From Bacillota bacterium (GTDB taxonomy: Bacteria > Bacillota > Clostridia > Acetivibrionales > DTU013): a stretch of 64,000 bases of DNA. The notes under the pieces are model-generated. The model was not told the origin of the DNA, ran no database searches, and saw nothing but the letters and a program-made list of their open reading frames with translations. The stretch is taken from positions 103,502 to 167,501 of the forward strand of contig JAFABI010000068.1 in NCBI GenBank assembly GCA_023426125.1, written 5' to 3'. Below are positions 62,101-64,000 of this stretch, one piece after another (positions within the stretch are counted from its first letter, which is position 1; the number at the start of each line of letters is the position of its first letter). The position numbers and the translations under genes are program-made.

Positions 62101-62991
62101 TTACTCCTCTATTTTGGGGTAAACCTCTTTCTCCACCGTATATCCGTCATTGTAAGTCGCTTTTATAGTGATCCGGTCTATGACTTCCTTATAGTCTCCA
62201 AAGTTCAGCTCAGCTGACAACATGCCGTAGAACGGCTCTGGCATTGCGATCTGTGAATCACTCCCAGAAAAGTATTCCGGTTTGGCATCACTGCTCGAAG
62301 TATTGTCTGCCTTTCTCATAACGACTGAATCAATCTTCTTTCCGGAACTGTACAATACCACCTCCGCTGCCTGCATCTGCAAGGGCTCAAATATCGCTTT
62401 ACTGACAGGTTCCAGATTTACTACCCGGCGCGTTTTGCTGTTATCGCTGCGATGGTCATAGTCGCCCAGGATCATTCCGCGGAAATCGGCGTATTGATAG
62501 ATGTATGGTTCAATTCCTTCGGTATTTCCGCTGTACTGGGTCTCACCGTCTATAAACACCTGATAGGTATAACTTTCCTGTGGTCTCAGGTCAATATTGG
62601 CCGAATAAATAAGGCCTTCTACATGTTCAAGCCCGATCTTGTTCCAGCTGCCGGTTTCTCCAGCCTTATAAAGGAGATACGGGACGCCGCCATCTGACAT
62701 TTGATTAAAGCCGGCTTCACACTTTACTGTCACCACACCGTTATTCATTTTTACAGTCTCCCATTGGACCGATTTGATGATTGAATTCTCCTCCTTGATA
62801 CGGTTCATGATAGTACTGACTTCCGAGGTGACATTGCTCTGGAGCATTACCACGGTATTCTGCAGGGAATTGACCCTGCCGGACAGCTCATTGCTTATTC
62901 TTGTCAGATTGTGATTGAGCACAAGCTGGAAAATCAGAAGGACAGCCAGCGCGGCAATGATAATTTTTTCGGTGATTCGCATATCGGACAT
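62101..62991 (-). CDS. membrane-anchored protein of unknown function
   Basis: 296 residues. One N-terminal helix (IIIAALAVLLIFQLVL) is followed by a coiled coil (LTRISNELSGRVNSLQNTVVMLQSNVTSEV, about 28-70) and a beta-rich remainder with YLLYKAGETGSWNKIGLE and SYTYQVFIDGETQYSGNTEG that reads like one or two Ig/FN3-type folds. No enzyme motif. It is 32 bp from the SDR fragment downstream and shares its direction, so it may be in one transcript with the DUF4846 lipoprotein. Probably exposed on the outer face of the membrane. Confidence 0.75.
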   Translation of the reverse strand: MSDMRITEKIIIAALAVLLIFQLVLNHNLTRISNELSGRVNSLQNTVVMLQSNVTSEVSTIMNRIKEENSIIKSVQWETVKMNNGVVTVKCEAGFNQMSDGGVPYLLYKAGETGSWNKIGLEHVEGLIYSANIDLRPQESYTYQVFIDGETQYSGNTEGIEPYIYQYADFRGMILGDYDHRSDNSKTRRVVNLEPVSKAIFEPLQMQAAEVVLYSSGKKIDSVVMRKADNTSSSDAKPEYFSGSDSQIAMPEPFYGMLSAELNFGDYKEVIDRITIKATYNDGYTVEKEVYPKIEE

Positions 62992-63086
62992 ATTTATATT
63001 CCCTTTCGTTGTTGAGGCTTTCTTTTTATTATACTACAAAAATCAGATTTTGTTTGTCTGGAAAACTTGCTTGAGTAGGTTGCATT

Positions 63087-63112
63087 TGCGGACGCGCAAT
63101 ACACACCCATAC
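63087..63112. repeat. degenerate palindromic repeat
   Basis: TGCGGACGCGCAATACACAC: the left arm matches the family, while the right arm has decayed by several C-to-A or G-to-A changes. TTGCATTTGCGG before it is also found before the unit at 57669. The gap 62992-63371 otherwise shows only a GCATCAC...GTGATGC hairpin (63182-63202) and the promoter zone of the P-II gene. Confidence 0.6.
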
Positions 63113-63371
63113 AGAATACTTTAGCCATAAAAATTTTACAGCAACTTGCTTTTCCGGCGCGAATGTATTAAAATTCAAGTAGGCATCACATGGTTGGTGA
63201 TGCAAAAGCAATGACGCTTATATCAGAAGTAACGGCACTTCTTTTTACCACTCGTTTTTTATCTTCATGCAAAGGCGTATGAAAAAATGAGGCGATTAGA
63301 CCCAGGGATATCGGCCCGGTCCATGACATTGGAAGGGTCTGTATCAAATAAAATTCAAGGGGGAATTTATT

Positions 63372-63713
63372 GTGAAAATGGTAATCGCAGTCGTACGTCC
63401 TGAGGCAGTTCAGGATGTCAAAAATGCTCTTTTTAAAGGCGAAATACATAAAATGACCGTCAGCCACGTAAAAGGCTGCGGGCAGCAGAAAGGATATACC
63501 GAAAACTATCGAGGCAATATCCTGCAGGTCAATTTGTTGAACAAGGTCCGCTTTGAAATCGTCGTAAACGACAGCTTTGTCAAGCCTACCATCGATGCCA
63601 TCATGAGCGCTGCAAGAACAGGAAATATCGGAGACGGAAAAATATTCGTACTTCCCGTAGAGGAGTGCTACCGCATACGGACCGGCGAAGAAGGAAGCGA
63701 CGCCATCGGATGA
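63372..63713 (+). CDS. P-II family nitrogen regulatory protein
   Basis: 113 residues, normal for P-II. GTG 63372 has AAGGGGG about 9 nt upstream. KMVIAVVRPEAVQDVKNAL is the first strand-helix; the T-loop region is GCGQQKGYTENYRGN with a Tyr near the tip; the C-terminal signature AARTGNIGDGKIFVLPVEECYRIRTGEEG is complete. P-II proteins bind ATP/ADP and 2-oxoglutarate and control nitrogen transport or assimilation enzymes. No amtB, glnA or nif gene is next to it here, so the target is unknown. Confidence 0.95.
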   Translation: MKMVIAVVRPEAVQDVKNALFKGEIHKMTVSHVKGCGQQKGYTENYRGNILQVNLLNKVRFEIVVNDSFVKPTIDAIMSAARTGNIGDGKIFVLPVEECYRIRTGEEGSDAIG

Positions 63714-63870
63714 TCCTGCTGCCGGAGAGATAAAAAACTTTTCCCGAAGAAAAAAAAATGAACCCAAGTTCCGGAGCGTGTCCACAGAGATACAAACTTG
63801 AACCGGGGTGTTTTAGCAAAGGCAGGCAGCGCTTCCGTTGTCTGCCTTTACCATATATGCTAAGCACTGG

Positions 63871-64000
63871 CGAAAATATAACTTCCGATAATCTTTTCCG
63901 GGGAACTACGCTTGGTAGGTTGCATAGGCGAGCAGCAAATGCAAGGCATTTGCGACCAGCCCGCTCCATTCCCCAGAAAAGAATCGGAAGTAATATTTCC
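63871..64000. repeat. long inverted repeat at the right edge
   Basis: Left arm GAAAATATAACTTCCGATAA.. and right arm ending GGAAGTAATATTTCC are inverted copies over about 30 bp with a few mismatches, and meet CGGGGAA/TTCCCC inside. The centre holds another palindrome, GCAAATGCAAGGCATTTGC. It could be a MITE or a very long hairpin; it may continue beyond the window. The stretch 63714-63870 shows no gene. Confidence 0.65.

Noticed and set aside
63211..63285. 24-codon plus-strand frame upstream of the P-II gene, possible leader peptide
   Set aside because: It has an ATG but no good ribosome site or regulatory codon run; evidence is too thin for a call.
63186..63785. 199-codon minus-strand frame over the P-II gene
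   Set aside because: The plus-strand P-II protein is complete and conserved; the opposite frame has no family features.

Overview
The window looks like a low-to-mid GC chromosome of an anaerobic, probably spore-forming member of class Clostridia. This rests on S-layer homology (SLH) domains, a LoaP-type NusG paralogue, strong AGGAGG-like ribosome sites with several GTG and TTG starts, and an EpsL/M/N-like sugar pathway. The species cannot be named from sequence alone. I found no rRNA, tRNA, CRISPR array or complete insertion sequence.

Layout. (1) 1-4966, minus strand: a truncated DUF4062/TIR-like nSTAND NTPase, a divergent SEDS membrane protein, and a SIR2-like domain fused to a GT4 glycosyltransferase. 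(2) 5116-6283: gene relics (dehydratase fragment, kinase 3' end) around a lipoprotein. (3) 6422-34593, minus strand: a roughly 28 kb envelope or exopolysaccharide locus. Read in its transcription direction it holds the antiterminator LoaP, a CapD/PglF dehydratase, an SLH protein, a small anchored protein, a second dehydratase, a winged-helix regulator, aminotransferase, initiating phosphoglycosyltransferase, acetyltransferase, five intact glycosyltransferase-type genes plus one broken one, Wzy-like polymerase, PIG-L deacetylase, pyruvyltransferase, a MenD-like enzyme with an SDR, Wzx flippase, a broken wecB, UDP-glucose dehydrogenase, UDP-glucuronate epimerase and a plant-like galacturonokinase. 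The middle (about 10.9-24 kb) is much more AT-rich than its flanks, as expected for an exchangeable serotype cassette. (4) 34908-39608: a giant Ser/Thr kinase-ATPase-GAF-LuxR regulator lying, together with loaP, between inverted copies of a MITE-like repeat. (5) 40151-50723, mostly plus strand: a protein O-mannosylation set (PIG-V-like enzyme, two polyprenyl-phosphate glycosyltransferases, a double GT-C protein, a PMT with extracytoplasmic sugar-binding-like domains), interrupted by an HEPN/MNT pair and an ATPase relic. (6) 50912-63713: coiled-coil proteins, an FN3 protein, AI-2E family transporter, a VanX-like/L,D-transpeptidase fusion, a MurA with an altered active-site residue, HtrA protease, histidine kinase, DUF4846 lipoprotein and a P-II protein.

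How it fits together: the minus-strand locus would make UDP-GlcA, UDP-GalA and a bacillosamine-type amino sugar, assemble and modify a repeat unit on a lipid carrier, flip it and polymerise it. LoaP could let RNA polymerase read through internal terminators of the long transcript. The plus-strand set would put mannose-like sugars on exported proteins. Short palindromic repeats in several sub-families are scattered through many of the intergenic gaps.
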